From the NCBI GenBank assembly GCA_001599595.1, contig BCHH01000019.1:2411-66410 (forward strand): 64,000 nucleotides of DNA, read 5' to 3'. The notes beneath the pieces were generated by a model. That model ran no database searches. It saw only the letters and a program-made list of their open reading frames with translations, and was not told where the DNA came from. The stretch comes from Beverwykella pulmonaria. Taxonomy: Eukaryota > Ascomycota > Dothideomycetes > Pleosporales > Melanommataceae. Made by a program: the position numbers and the translations under genes. The first letter of the stretch is position 1, and each line of letters starts with the position of its first letter. Of this stretch, positions 19,171 through 32,400 are shown in pieces.

Positions 19171-21963
19171 ATGGAACCGCCCGCAAAGCGTCTGCGCATC
19201 CTCAAGTCCGTCGAGGTGGACGAAAGCGACCCCGAATACATCCGCAAGAGGCGCAAAGCAGAGGCCCAGCTGAGGAACCAATTCGAGTCCATCTTCGCCA
19301 AATACGAGAACATGCCCGAGTCCATGAGCGATGAGATTGATATGGTGGCGGGCAGGGTTGTGGTGGACAGGGGCCATCTCCGGAGTCTGCAGGGCAAGCC
19401 AAATGCTAGGAGAGCAGCAGACTTCTTGGAGGATCTGCTGGTGGACACCGCAGAGCCCAGCGGTGTTATTGACGGCTACGACGAGGACGATGTAGACGAA
19501 CTGGCACCCCCCGAGCTGTCTAAGAAGTGCATGCGGAAGTCGGGCGCAGAGAACCACGTACAGGGAAACAATCAGCCTGCTATCCCTTCACAAGCCGCAC
19601 CAGCAAATGCGCCACCCAAGCCTGCAACTGCCCCGAGCCCTACCGGTGTAATACATCTCGCCCAAGTTCCGCAGACCCCGGCCGGCTTGATGCAGCTTCC
19701 ACCGACTCCTGCCAGCTTGACGCAACTCGCCCAGCTTGCGCCAACGCCCGAAAACCAGCTGGTGCAGAACAACTTCCTGGCTGCTTTCAGCCAAACCATG
19801 GTCCAGGCGGTACATCAGGCCTTTTCGATAGCAAGCTTGATGGGTAATGCGCCCAATGACAATCTCTCCAATACCCCATCAATTCCGACCCTTATGGCAC
19901 CCACAACCATCGACAGCGTGGCTCCTGCTAGTAATCCCAAATGGTACTTTCCCCCATTACCAGAGAAGCATCGGCCAGTTCAGTCAAGTCCAATACCAAG
20001 TTCACACACGGCGCGGAAACGAAGGAGATCACTGCAAGGAACAACACGCAAAGGCTTAACCAGACGCAAGCCCTCCCAGATAAGCCCTCCCCAGGCAAAC
20101 TCTATGAAAGCCTCCATAAGAGTACTCGAACCGGAATCATCTCAATGTGCAAGGAAAGACCTGGACATGCCGAATGTAGTTGAACCAATGTCTTACACAC
20201 AAACTCAACCACGGCGGATGCACCGCCGTAATAACGCCATCTACGCTTTCAGTCGTGAGGATGACGCATACCTCATTGAGCAGATAGCAACTCACAAAAA
20301 GGGATGGTCAGAAATCAGGGAAGGTCGACCAGCGTGGAAAAATTGGCCATTGTCTGCGCTTCAAAACCGATACGAAAACCACCTGCAAAAGAGAAGTTTA
20401 GAGCTTAGACGCATCATGGAAAGTAGTAAGAATGGCCAAGAAGTGGAAGTGGAAGTGAGTGAAGCACAAGAACAGAAGAATCAAGCAGCAGATGCTACTA
20501 TGATAAGCCCAACCAGTGAACCTCAGACACAGCTGAAGCGAAGGTGCCCACGGAAGTATACTTTCAGTAGCGACGACGATCAATATATTATCGAAAAAGT
20601 AGCTCAAAAGCTATCATGGCCAGAGATCAAGAAGGGTCAACCAAAATGGCAATACTGGCCGAGAAATGCGCTTCATAATTACTGGTATAAATATCTCAAG
20701 GATCAAAGGCGAGAGGTTTTGGACCCTATCGATAAGAGCGGAAAAATAGCTGAAGAAAGCGTGCCTCAAGAGCAAGATGAAGTTAGGGAGGGGATAAAGC
20801 TTAACGTGGTGCAAGAAGAACCCGAAGAAAGCGATCCACAAGAGGAGGATGCAATAGGATCGGGATTGAGGGAAGACGGTGTTCAGAAGGAAATTGAGGC
20901 ACAGGCTAACAAGCATCCGAGTTCCCCAACTCAACAACGCCAACTGCTCACTCCACACTCTCTCGAGTATTCTGGGGAAAGCGACCTGCTGAAGGGTGCT
21001 CATGATGATCGAGTTGAGCACGATGAAGAGGACTTGGATCTTCTTTCACTCGTTGAGTCCCCAGATTTAGAAGAAGCTACCCAACTGGAAGATGAGGATG
21101 CCATGCCCTCAAGCCCACCGCCTGAAGGACATATCCTTCGTTCTATCGAAATAGACGGCCTGATCGATGAAGATAAGGAATCAAATCCTACACTCTGCAC
21201 ATCGCTACTCGTTGAAAAACAGGTCCAGACCCCTCGAAGATCCACCACCGTTGCTGCCGAGTCGAAACCGATAGTCGGGACGCTAGTCTCTTCCCCCGGC
21301 TCATCTGTTCGAACACCATCGGGCCGAAAAGTGTCTATCCAGAAATCGAAGCATAGGCCCATGACGCTCATGTTCCAAGAAGACTCCGACTCTGAGCCAG
21401 ACGGTCTCGATCTCGTCGACGCAGGCCCATCACCCATCTTCTTAGCACCCAACAAGCCGTTCTCGTGTCAAGTATGTGGAAAGTCATTCCGACTGGAGAA
21501 ACCTCTCAAAGCTCACGAGATGATCCACGGCTCGGCGGCCTCAAGTAACACTCCAAAGACGAAACCACGCTCCATGGCACCACCACACCTCATCACCCCC
21601 ATCGCAACCTCTACCGCAGACTCCATCATCGACGATGATTTCTCTGACGAACTGCATTCCAGCCCCGCAGTCACTATAAAACGCGAACCTTCGGGCGCCC
21701 GCGCCTCCCTCTTCGGCAGCACCCCGTTCAAGACCCCGAAATCTGCGCCACAACCTATTGCTCAAGCAGCGACAACCACCAAGCTGACCGCGAAGGACTA
21801 TTTGAAGGTGCGACAATCCTGGGCAAAAGGCCGAAAGAACTCGCCGGGCCCCAAACAAGCACAGGCTCTGAGGAAGCGAGCAAGTTTTCAGGGCAGGACG
21901 AGAAAGAGGGCGTGGGATGCGGAGAGTGAGGAGGATAGTGAGGATGAGTTGGCGGGAGCTTGA
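19171..21963 (+). CDS. scm3: Scm3/HJURP-type CENP-A chaperone with Myb and C2H2 modules
   Basis: A single exon of 930 aa. The N-terminus carries the Scm3 centromeric histone-chaperone segment (about 12-70): E-Y-I-R-K-R-R-K-A-E-A, F-E-S-I-F-A-K-Y, M-S-D-E-I-D-M-V-A-G and V-V-D-R-G-H-L. Scm3 deposits CENP-A (Cse4) at centromeres. Two related Myb/SANT-like units follow (about 358-412 and 462-515), each with F-S-x-(E/D)-D-D-x-Y-(L/I)-I-E and a W-P-x-x-A-L-(Q/H)-N tail. Acidic stretches precede one C2H2 finger (C-Q-V-C-G-K-S-F ... H-E-M-I-H, about 764-787) and a basic C-terminus. Pezizomycotina Scm3 proteins are known to carry extra DNA-binding modules. The start at 19171 immediately precedes the conserved part, though the frame is open from 19048. 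Confidence 0.9.
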   Translation: MEPPAKRLRILKSVEVDESDPEYIRKRRKAEAQLRNQFESIFAKYENMPESMSDEIDMVAGRVVVDRGHLRSLQGKPNARRAADFLEDLLVDTAEPSGVIDGYDEDDVDELAPPELSKKCMRKSGAENHVQGNNQPAIPSQAAPANAPPKPATAPSPTGVIHLAQVPQTPAGLMQLPPTPASLTQLAQLAPTPENQLVQNNFLAAFSQTMVQAVHQAFSIASLMGNAPNDNLSNTPSIPTLMAPTTIDSVAPASNPKWYFPPLPEKHRPVQSSPIPSSHTARKRRRSLQGTTRKGLTRRKPSQISPPQANSMKASIRVLEPESSQCARKDLDMPNVVEPMSYTQTQPRRMHRRNNAIYAFSREDDAYLIEQIATHKKGWSEIREGRPAWKNWPLSALQNRYENHLQKRSLELRRIMESSKNGQEVEVEVSEAQEQKNQAADATMISPTSEPQTQLKRRCPRKYTFSSDDDQYIIEKVAQKLSWPEIKKGQPKWQYWPRNALHNYWYKYLKDQRREVLDPIDKSGKIAEESVPQEQDEVREGIKLNVVQEEPEESDPQEEDAIGSGLREDGVQKEIEAQANKHPSSPTQQRQLLTPHSLEYSGESDLLKGAHDDRVEHDEEDLDLLSLVESPDLEEATQLEDEDAMPSSPPPEGHILRSIEIDGLIDEDKESNPTLCTSLLVEKQVQTPRRSTTVAAESKPIVGTLVSSPGSSVRTPSGRKVSIQKSKHRPMTLMFQEDSDSEPDGLDLVDAGPSPIFLAPNKPFSCQVCGKSFRLEKPLKAHEMIHGSAASSNTPKTKPRSMAPPHLITPIATSTADSIIDDDFSDELHSSPAVTIKREPSGARASLFGSTPFKTPKSAPQPIAQAATTTKLTAKDYLKVRQSWAKGRKNSPGPKQAQALRKRASFQGRTRKRAWDAESEEDSEDELAGA

Positions 21964-22602
21964 TAGTGTCTGTGTGTGTTTGCTGGTCGGGCGGATCCTG
22001 TGATTGACGGTTGTTGTGCGAGATGTGGAGATTTGGCATTTGGCATTTGGCACTTGATATGATATGAGATTGGTGTGTGTTTACGACCTCATTATTTGCA
22101 TGTCCTCAATTTCTTTTCGCTACATATGCCGCCTTTGAGTAATGTAGACAGGATGGCATTGGGCATAAGTCGCATATATATGGGAACGACTTGAAGGCAG
22201 AGGTAGAGTCGGTATTGACTTTAAGGACACCGATTTCATTATATGCTTACAATGATAGGATAGTAGTGTAGTTACTTCCAAAAATGAACAAATTTTGATA
22301 TTAATCGTTATTCCCAGCCAGCTATTTCACAGGAAAAACAAACTTTTGTTCCCCAAGAACTCCAAGATGAAGAGAAGCGAGTCGATGAAAGGCGCTGATC
22401 CATCAGTCAATCACGTCACATCATCAGAAATGTTATATACAAGAACATTTACTCTTCCCGTAAAATCCGAAATCGTCGTTGTTATTCTCCGTCCTTTTTT
22501 TTTCTCCTTAGCTCTCGATCAAGACTCTTTCCCTTCTACTTTGGGAGTTCGTAGCTGGCATTCGATCCCACCAGTCGTCAGTTCGTCCATCAGCTGTCGG
22601 TT
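21964..22602. other. Convergent 3' intergenic region
   Basis: Lies between the 3' ends of scm3 (+) and the carbamoyl-phosphate synthase gene (-). It should hold both 3' UTRs. No gene is seen. Confidence 0.6.
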
Positions 22603-25600
22603 TTACAAAGGTCGTCCACCGATGAAGTCGCTCCAGGGTCTGACCTCAGTCGGGATGCCTTCTTTCTTGGGCAGCTTCTCGCTCATGCACTGAGCGAATA
22701 GGACGGCGGTCTAAATCATAAATTAGCGTTCAATCCTAAGGACACGAAATATATGGGAAACTCACCTTAGGCTCCATGAAGAGCGGGACACCGAAATCCA
22801 CAGCATTCCTGCGCATAACATAGTCCTCGTCGACCAAGCTGCTCGCTCTGTACTGGGCGAGGTTGAACACACCCCGGATATCATACTTCTCGAACACCTC
22901 GCGCAGGGCGCGCTTGTCGGTCTTGGGAAATTCGATGACATCCACCGACACACCCTCCGCACCATTCTCGAGCAGGCTCTTGATCTCGTTGTTTGCGGCA
23001 AAGAACTTGTAGCCTAGAGGGTGAACGTATTTCGCAATCTGGACGAGAGCATCTGAGCTGGCCTCGCCACCGAAAAGAAGACCCTCTCCGGGAATTGGGA
23101 GACGGAAGTTCATGGCTGACTGAGCGGATGCCCAGTACGCTTCAACGAGATCCTTTCCGAAACATGCCATCTCGCCCGTGGATGACATCTCTACACCAAG
23201 GTAGGGATCAGCACCCGCCAGTCTCGTCCAGGAGAACTGAGGCACTTTGGTAGCGACGTAGTTCCTCTTGACCTTCATCAGATCGACAGGCTCGGGAACA
23301 TCGCGGCCGACAAGGGCCTTGGTGGCAACGTCAATGAAGTTGGTACCGAGAACCTTGCTCACGAAGGGGAACGACCGAGAGGCGCGCAGATTACACTCGA
23401 TGACTTTGAGTTTGGGCGGCCCGTCTTCGACGTCCTCCTTGATAATTTGCATGTTGAAGGGGCCAGTGATGTTCCATGCCTTGGCAACCTTCTCTGCGAT
23501 AACCTTGACGCGGTCCTTGATGCTGTCATCGAGGGAGACTGGAGGAAGAACCAGAGTTGCATCTCCAGAGTGAACGCCGGCAGCCTCAATGTGCTCACTG
23601 ACAGCATGGACGAGCAGGTTTCCGTTAGATGCTACAGCATCGCAGTCGATTTCTTCTGCTCCGTCGATGAACTTGGTGATGACGACTGGGTGATCCGGGG
23701 AGACGTCTGCGGCAGCGAGGAGTTTCTCCTCGAGTTCGTGTTCGCTGTGAATGACCGTCATAGCGGCACCGGAAAGGACATAGGACGGGCGAACCAGCAC
23801 CGGATATTCGACACTGGCGCAGAACTTCTGCGCTTCTTCATATGATGTGAGTTCCTTCCAAGCCGGCTGGTCAACACCAATCGAGTCGAGGATTGAGGAG
23901 AACTTGTGGCGGTTCTCAGCCTTGTCGATGTCTTCCGGGTCCGTCCCAAGCACCTTGGCCTTTCCGGACTCTTGCAGCTTGAGAGCAATGTTCTGGGGAA
24001 GTTGACCTCCGACAGACACTACAACTCCGCTGGCGCTTTCTAACTCGTAAATATCCATGACCCGCTCGTAGCTCAACTCTTCGAAGTAGAGCCTGTCAGC
24101 AACGTCGAAATCAGTGGAGTAGGTTTCTGGGTTGTAGTTGATCATAACAGTCTTCTTTCCAAGCTTGTTGAGGGACATTGTAGCATTGACGGCACACCAA
24201 TCGAACTCCACGGAACTTCCAATGCGATACACGCCACTTCCAAGGACAAGAACGCCGTGGTCGTCGAATGTAACGTCATGGGAAGAGGCGTTGTAGGTAG
24301 TGTAGAGGTAGTTGGTATCGGCAGGGAACTCTGCAGCCAGCGTATCAATCTTCTTGACCCAAGGTCTGATGCCAAAGCTCGTCCTCCGTGCTCGGACTTC
24401 GTCTTCGGTGCTGTTGACTGCCTTCGCGATTTGCCTGTCAGAGAAGCCCATCTTCTTAGCCTTCAATATCACCTCCTTCTTCAAGCCAAACAAACTGCCG
24501 ATTTTCTCGAGCTCGCGTGTGCATTCAACAATGTTTTCAAGCTTATAGAGGAACCATTTGTCGATCTTGGTCAAATCGTGTACCTGATCGACGGAGTATC
24601 CCTCATGGTACATAGCTTGGCCAACGGCGAGCCATCGGCGATCTGTAGGGTTCTTCAGAGTATCGTCAAGGTCCTTGAATTTGTCTCCTTGGAAGCCTAG
24701 GAACTTGGGATCGACTTGACGGCAAGCCTTCTGGAAAGATTCCTCAAAAGTGCGCCCAATAGCCATAACTTCGCCGACCGACTTCATGGAGCTACCAATA
24801 TCTCGCTTGACGTTTTGGAACTTGCTAAGATCCCATCGGGGCATTTTTGTCACGATGTAGTCGAGACTGGGCTCGAAGTTGGCCGTGGTTGTCTTTGTTA
24901 CAGCGTTTGGCAGTTCTGGTAGCGTGTGCCCGAGGCCGATCTTTGCTGCAGTGTAGGCCAACGGATATCCAGTGGCCTTGGAGGCAAGAGCAGAGGACCG
25001 AGACAAACGGGCGTTAACTTCAATAACCCTGTAGTCCAATCCATCCGGTTGCAGAGCGTACTGCACATTGCACTCGCCCACAACACCCAGATGTCGAACG
25101 ATCTTGATCGAAGCAGAGCGGAGCATGTGGTACTCCTCGTCACTGAACGTTTGGCTAGGGGATACGACAATACTGTCACCAGTATGCACTCCGAGAGGGT
25201 CAAAGTTCTCCATGTTGCACACGGTGATGCAGTTGTCACTTGCATCCCGCACCACCTCGTACTCTGCCTCCTTCCAGCCTTTGAGGGACTTCTCGACTAG
25301 AATTTGTGGGGAGAGGGTGAGGGACCGTGCAGACAGATCTCTGAGCTCCTCGGCATTGTTTGCAAAGCCTGATCCAAGACCACCGAGTGCATACGCGGCA
25401 CGGACGATGATGGGGTATCCGACCTTCTCCGCCGCATCCAGAGCTTCATCGATAGAAGACACAGCAATTGACTTGGCAATTGGAATGTTGATCTCTTCCA
25501 AGGCGCGTGCAAACAAGTCACGATCTTCGCTCGTCTCCAGGACCTTGACAGGCGTTCCAAGGACCTTGACGCCGTACTTTTCGAAGGTGCCCTTCTTGTT

Positions 25601-26217
25601 CATGTTAACACCAAGGTTCAGCGCCGTCTGGCCACCAAAACTGAGAAAGATACCATCAGGCTTCTCTTTCTGGATGACATATTCGACGTATTCGGGGGTT
25701 ACGGGTAGATAGTAGATCTCGTCGGCAAGCACGTGCGAGGTTTGGATGGTTGCGATATTTGGGTTGATGAGGACCGATTGAACACCAGCCTCCTTCAGGG
25801 CTTTCAGAGCTTGCGAACCTGGGAGAAGTGAATAATTGACTCAAATTTCGAAGGACCAAAATGTGATGTGTTCATACCAGAGTAGTCGAACTCTCCAGCC
25901 TGGCCAATGCTGAGACCGCCGCTGCCAATCACCAGCACCTTCTTCACGTCCACCAAGTTTCGAGCTCCGGATATCACGCCGCTTTCGAGATAAGCCTTTG
26001 CATTGGGAGCCTCCTGTGTCTTGTTCCAGTTTGCTGGGAGCTTGGAGAAGGCTCGCAGTTGTCGATATGAGGCCTGTGACTCATGGCTGCTGCGGAGCGA
26101 AAGAAGAGGACTGGACGCGCGAGATGTGAATGCACGAGATGCAATAGAGGGGTTTGCTGGGCGGAATTGTCGTGTGAAAGCTGGTGCGCGGCGTGCCAGA
26201 CGCCCGCAGAGAGCCAT
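22603..26217 (-). CDS. cpa2: Carbamoyl-phosphate synthase, arginine-specific, large subunit (mitochondrial)
   Basis: Three exons, complement(22603..22710, 22766..25818, 25878..26217), give 1166 aa. It makes carbamoyl phosphate from ammonia, bicarbonate and two ATP for arginine synthesis, with ammonia delivered by the small glutaminase subunit. Residues 1 to about 60 are Arg/Ser-rich and fit a mitochondrial transit peptide. Two homologous ATP-grasp halves follow: the first with V-L-V-I-G-S-G-G-L-S-I-G-Q-A-G-E-F-D-Y-S-G, S-F-G-G-Q-T-A-L-N, R-A-A-Y-A-L-G-G-L-G and E-V-N-A-R-L-S-R-S; the second with V-L-G-S-G-V-Y-R-I-G-S-S-V-E-F-D and V-R-P-S-Y-V-L-S-G. A C-terminal MGS-like domain closes the protein. 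Absence of fused GATase, DHOase or ATCase domains separates it from the pyrimidine CAD-type enzyme. The first intron falls inside the Y-S-G-S-Q loop. Confidence 0.96.
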
Positions 26218-26953
26218 ATTCGGCGGTTAGCAAGTACCTTGGAAGCTTTGGAGCTCTTTTCACCCCGCAACGAGGACTGAGGGAGGTTACTGCGTAATTG
26301 AGGGTCGTGAGGGAGGGGACAGGGCCAATTGAGGGTAGGTAGAGCTCGAGCTTGGGGGTTCAGAGCTGTTTCTGCTGTGGTTGAGAAAATTCGTAGGTTA
26401 TGTTGCGGGGTGTGGTGAAGCTGCGTGCGTTCTCCAAAGTTTCTAGGTCCGCCCAATCAAGTCGCGTCCGATGCTCGCTGATAAGGATGGATGGGGCGGG
26501 CGGTGAGTGGCAGAACACGATGCGATGGTTTAAGTGAATGTCGAGAGACAGGACGTCTGCGTTAATTGTGAGCTCAGGATGAGCAGAGCAGCCAGGATGG
26601 GCACGTCAAGTTCAATCAGAGGTCTTCAGCACCCACGTCGGCCTGCAGCTAGGGTGGAGATTTTCACGGAGGCAGGCCGACCACCGGCGTCGCGCCGTGG
26701 GGAAAAATGATCTTGAAAAGAATTTTTTTGGAGGCTGCACCATTGCGATGCTGCATGAATATTGCACCACCTGTGCGACTGGGCGGGGATCGCCCCCATC
26801 AGGCCAGGATCTCTGCTCAGTCACAGGGCAACGCTTGCAAAAATTCTTGCACTGGCTGCGTATGCCTGACCACCACCAATCACCTCATGCTCTAGCATCC
26901 CATGGGTTCACGCTGCCATCTATGCTCAGTATACTGGCATACGTTCCAAAAAT
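26218..26953. other. Intergenic between cpa2 start and LCL3 end
   Basis: 0.7 kb that presumably holds the cpa2 promoter. No gene is recognised. Confidence 0.55.
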
Positions 26954-27842
26954 TCAAGACGCCTTCTTCTGCTTGTATGCCGCCGTATGCCGAGCTTTGT
27001 ATTCCCGAGGGCTTTCAGGCGCCTTTGTTGCCTCGCCACGCAATCGTCCCAGAATCGTGGGTTTTGTCCACATCCCGACCTTCTGCTCTCTGGCAGTCTT
27101 CTCAGCATCGCGGTACTGCTGCTCAAACTCCCCAAACTCCGATCCACTCTTTGCTTCATATACCGTCGCCAGCCCTCTCTTCAGCATTTCCAGTCCAATG
27201 TCCCTTCTCAGTAGCCACCTTCTAACATAAACTTGAGCTACCACCCGGTCGTATTGGTCGCGCCGATAAATGTAGGCCCGGACTCGTCGATTGTGTATGT
27301 ACTGAATCAGCCATTCGTGGGCCTCTTTCGCAAATGGCTGTGCCTCCCGTCCAAAATGTGCCAATTCAGGCGCGTCTATACCGGCGAGTCGAATGTGTAT
27401 CTGGGGTGTCATGGGATGAGCGATCAATTGAAGTCCGAGAATTGAGAGCTGTTTTGAACAAAGGCCATCTTACCGTTTTCCTCAGCAATCCTTCTCTCGT
27501 CGTTGGTACCTTTTTCCACGGCAGCAAACCCCACCCAGCCAACCTACCACCAGGAGTGTGGAATAATCTGAAGTTGTCGGCATCGCCAACAGTTGTGACT
27601 CGCCCAAACAAGCTTCGTCGGCGGAAGTATCCAGGCTTTATATGGTTGACGTTTGGAATGCGTCGTAAATAGGTCTTATAGATGTGAATCCCACTCACGG
27701 TCGTCACTGCGAAAACGATTGCCGGGATGAGCGTTCGAGGATCCGTGAACGTAGAAGACCAATTAGCTGTGTCCAGCGTTCCGGCCCATGATGAGAGGCC
27801 GGATTTCTTGTCATCTTCGTCGCCTGTCCAAGGCCATCGCAT
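26954..27842 (-). CDS. lcl3: LCL3-type membrane-anchored staphylococcal-nuclease-like endonuclease
   Basis: Two exons, complement(26954..27400, 27474..27842), give 271 aa. The 73-bp intron (GTAAGA ... CCCCAG) joins L-L-R-K-T to I-H-I-R-L-A-G in phase. The N-terminal half has a single transmembrane helix (about 37-55, [13 protein letters not shown]). The SNase fold follows: [36 protein letters not shown] and a final W-x-K-P segment. The catalytic Arg/Glu/Arg pattern appears conserved. The family is widespread in ascomycetes and annotated as a calcium-dependent nuclease, probably mitochondrial or in the ER membrane. Its physiological role is poorly known. Confidence 0.93.
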
Positions 27843-29484
27843 TGTCGGTTTTGCGAGCGAACCGAGTTTGTTGAATTTCGTGAGTGTTGAACACGGAGTT
27901 TACAGGATCCCCGATTAGCACGGCCGCAAGCGACGACCTCGGAGGTCCTCACGTGACCCAAATAACCACCTGTAGCCTCGAAGTCCAGTCCAGCCTACAC
28001 AGGGAGTTTGCTTTTGATATATTTGGCTTGCTAGAACTTCAAAGCTTCAAGGGCGGAGTAGGTTAATTCATGTGTGAAAGAGATTCAATATTCAAATCAA
28101 TAGGTCTGTTGAACATTACGAAAGTGAAAGTCATTTACTTCATAGAGGCAGTAAAAATTGAGATATAGTTTGGAACGACTGTACCATAGACTTTGCGCCT
28201 CACACTTGTCCCCAACCCATGAGATAAACACCTGATTTGTATCCACAGCACCCTTACACATGGTATGAAATACCGTGGAAGAGGCTACCAGCCTATCCTC
28301 TATCGTAAGAAATGAGCTCATTGTACCTCCAATGGAGCAGACTGAATGGGGTCTCCCACTGGGCTTTCCTGATCATTGTACGAGACAATCCTTGGTGTGG
28401 TCAAGTACTAACAAGGACCTCTTTATGTCTTTATGGAGAGTAGTAGAAACCGGGTCGGTAAGATAGCGGATACATGGCGACCGAATGCGTATATGTTTGT
28501 TCGATATGTTGTTAAATGCATGCGATCCTAGTATATGTCTTCTCATTGTGCGGCGTGGCATTGCTCTATCGTGATGTAAGCCTTTGAATGGTAGAAAAGA
28601 GACAGACAACGAAGCCATGCAAAAGACAAGTAGCCGCAACATACCTGTTTAGGATCAATCTTGGATCTAAGGTTACTATAGTCCTAAAGATTTATAGTCT
28701 TGTCTTGCCACAGAGTCTTACCCAAAGTCGCATATGAAGTTTGCATTCAGCCGACCTTGTCAGAACCTAAATGGCGCTCCCTGTTATCTATACATTTGAG
28801 CGATGTAAGCGGCACTGTTGCTAGACGCAACCGGATTGTATGCCATAGGTATGCGCCTCTGGCATGGCATATGGTATGGCTGTCCTGATCTGGCGAGTGT
28901 TCTCCACTAGCTGTCGCTCAAGCACGATGGTGCGTCGAAAGAATAATCATCTTGCTCTTCCCAAATCCATCATATGCGTCGTCCAGCAGGGCGAGGACTG
29001 GAGGTTTGCGGAAGAGGTATCGTGTAGATTGACGTATCACGTCCTAACACAAGGGGTGGGGGCTGGGTATCGCAAATGTGTCGGCTCATGGCTGCTCGTC
29101 GGCTATTTGGGACAACGCGCACAAAGCGCAAGATACCCTCTCTGCAAGAATGGAACAGGCCAAGAAGGTGGGATGTGTGCCTGTGGGATGAGATGTCGTG
29201 GTGGAGGACGGGTCGCAGGAAGCCCAATGTTGGCACCTTGCCGTTTCTAGGTAGGCTTGCACCTCACCTCCGTTCTCAAACTTCCTGGAGAGGCCCATAT
29301 GAGCCAATCGACCATCCGCCACACCATCCCCATTCAATAAATGGAGCTTTTCTATGCTCCTACCATTGAGTTTATTTACCCCCTTCTTTTCCATACTTTA
29401 CAATCTAAGCGAATGGCTCATCACAAGTCCTAACCGTTATTCGCTCGCGACTGGTGGTGGCCCCATGCCGGACTCTCAGCCATC
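27843..29484. other. Divergent intergenic region LCL3 / LSD1
   Basis: 1.6 kb between two start codons on opposite strands. Open frames here are short and show no family. No repeat is evident. The region probably contains both promoters. Confidence 0.5.
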
Positions 29485-32400
29485 ATGTACTCCACATTCG
29501 CTGCCAACGCCGATGCCGACGCACTCGATGAGAGTTCGTATCTCTTTGGTCAAACCCACGATGACCTTTTGTCGATGCCGATGCCCAACGAAAATGCGCA
29601 CTTGAAGTCGCCCGCACCTACCGCTGATCCTATATCTGGGCTCAATGAACTCACATATGGACAATACAGTGAATCAACTGCCTCTTCGATCCATCTTATC
29701 GACACCCACGAACTTTCTGAACCGAGTGGTAGTCACTTAAGTGGAAGGGAAGACCGAGATGGTTCTACTTCGAGTGGATATATAAACGGGCATGAGCGAA
29801 GTCACGCACCATCTCCATTATATTACCCTCATCCACTCCAAAACACCAGGCCAAATGGTACTTTAAACGGATTCAGTTATAACCAATTGGCGAAGTCAAA
29901 TGACGATGGTCCTTTGTCTCAGAATATCAACGGCGCGAATGTTTTGGATACAACGGCGCGACCGTATCCAAGCAAAATCACGTTGATCAATCGTAGCCCG
30001 ATGGCGAGGACACAAAGCCGTGACTCCAAGCCGTCTTCAACCCCTGAGTTATCTCAGTCTCAGGAGACCTCCAGAACGCCTCACATGGCGAAAGGCAAAA
30101 CGACTGAACTTCGGGCGAACTCATCTATACCTGCTGCGTTGTCATGGGAAGAGTTTGCGAGACAGGCCATACTAGCGGCTGAGAGCTCACGACTAAATCC
30201 ATTTGCTCTGCATCCGGAAGAGTACAAGCTCCTCCGGAAGCATATCTCCCATGCCCAGGTCACGATCTATCTGAACATCAGAAACGCCATACTTCGAGTC
30301 TGGACAAGGAATCCTCTGGTCAATGTGACATTGGAAGAAGCTGCAGGATGCGCAAGAGACAAACGTTATTTTGGGCTAGCAAAAGTCGCATACCACTGGC
30401 TTATGAGAAACGGTTACATTAATTTTGGATGCGTCGATCTTACCAACACTGCGAGCACAATACCACGATTGCAAGTCAAAGGAGGTCCACAACAAACAGT
30501 ACTTGTTATCGGTGCTGGCATGTCAGGACTTGGCTGTGCGAGGCACCTAGAAGGTTTGTTTTGGCAACTGGCGGACCAATGGACAATTAAAGGAGAACGG
30601 CCGCCCAGGGTCATTGTTCTGGAAGCGCGTCCTCGGGTCGGAGGTAGAGTGTACTCCCACCCATTTCGAAATCAATATGGTTCCACTCTCCCTGCGGGAT
30701 ATCGGTGCACTGCGGAAATGGGTGCGCAGATTGTGACAGGCTTCGAGCACGGTAATCCCCTAGATGCCATTATACGAGGACAACTAGGCATACCATATCA
30801 CGGCCTGCGAGACAACACGGTATTGTATGACCATGACGGGACGATTGTCGAAGCGAGCCAGGACTTGCTTGTAGAAAAGCTGTACAATGATGTCCTGGAG
30901 CGCGCCAGCGTATACCGGAACAAGCCCGCGACATTCAGGACTGTTGAGGGAGATCGAAATCTGATACTTTTTGGAAGAGATCCGAGCGATTCTGGTGGAA
31001 CCTCTATTGCTATATTAGAGAATTCTAACACTCCCTTACCGGCTAACGCCCAGACTACGGCCTCAACAACGGAAGAGAAGCCCTCGTCGGGTGTGGAGAA
31101 ACTAGCTGGAAGATCGTATCAACTAACAGCTGGGGTGAACCCCAACATTTCAGCCGCAGAAGCAGCATCGGCCATGGGCTGGCGACTTCGTCCTGGAGCC
31201 TCGAGCACTCAGTCTGTAAATCTAGAAACAATCACCAAGTCATCGGACTACCCTACATTGGGCCAAGTGATGGATGACGGTATTCAGCAGTATCAAAAAT
31301 TCCTCGAATTGAACCCCAGAGATCTCCGCCTTCTGAACTGGCACCACGCGAACCTCGAATATGCGAACGCGGTGAGCGTCAGCCAACTGAGTCTTAGTGG
31401 ATGGGATCAAGATATCGGAAACGAATTCGCGGGCGAGCACTCAGAGATAATTGGTGGCTATCAACAGGTTCCACGGGGGCTTTGGCAATGCCCTGACAAG
31501 CTGGACGTTCGTTTCAATTCCGTTGTCAGGTCCATAGAATACAGCACCGAAGAGAAAAGAGTTGGAAAGGCGGTCAAGGTCGAGTGCAACAACGGAGAAA
31601 CCTTCACAGCCGATCGGATCGTCATAACAACCCCCCTGGGTGTGCTGAAGTCGGGAACTATCGCTTTCCAACCCCCGCTTCCTGACTGGAAGCAGGGAGT
31701 TATTGAACGCATGGGGTTTGGCCTACTCAACAAGGTGTGTTACCAGCTCATATAGCCATCACTTTGTACTGACAGACCCACTAGGTTATTCTCGTCTACG
31801 AGAAAGCATTTTGGGAGCTAGATCGAGACATGTTCGGGCTGCTGAACGAGGCAGAACATCGTGCAAGCCTAGATCCGAACGACTACTCCTCTCGGAGAGG
31901 CCGCTTCTACCTTTTCTGGAATTGCATCAAGACCAGTGGCAAGCCTACCCTCGTAGCGCTCATGGCAGGCGATGCTGCTCATTATGCCGAGGCAACTTCT
32001 GACGAGCATCTCGTCCAAGACGTTACCAAGCGATTGAAGAAGATGTTTGCGCCAAAGATTGTTCCTCTGCCTTCAGAAACAATCGTTACGCGCTGGAGCA
32101 AAGACCCTTTCGCACGTGGGAGCTACTCGTATGTTGGGCCAAAAACACAAGCGGGCGATTACGATGTCATGGCGAGACCACATGGACCACTGCACTTCGC
32201 CGGTGAAGCAACATGCGGCACACATCCCGCGACTGTACATGGCGCATATCTCTCCGGTTTACGTGTCGCTGCAGAAGTAGTCGAGACCATGACGGGGCCA
32301 ATCCAGGTTCCAAGTCCCCTGGTTGAGAAGAAGATCAAGCTCGAGCAGCCAGCGACGATCCCAACACCGGAGTCAAAACGCAAGACTGAGCCTAACACCA

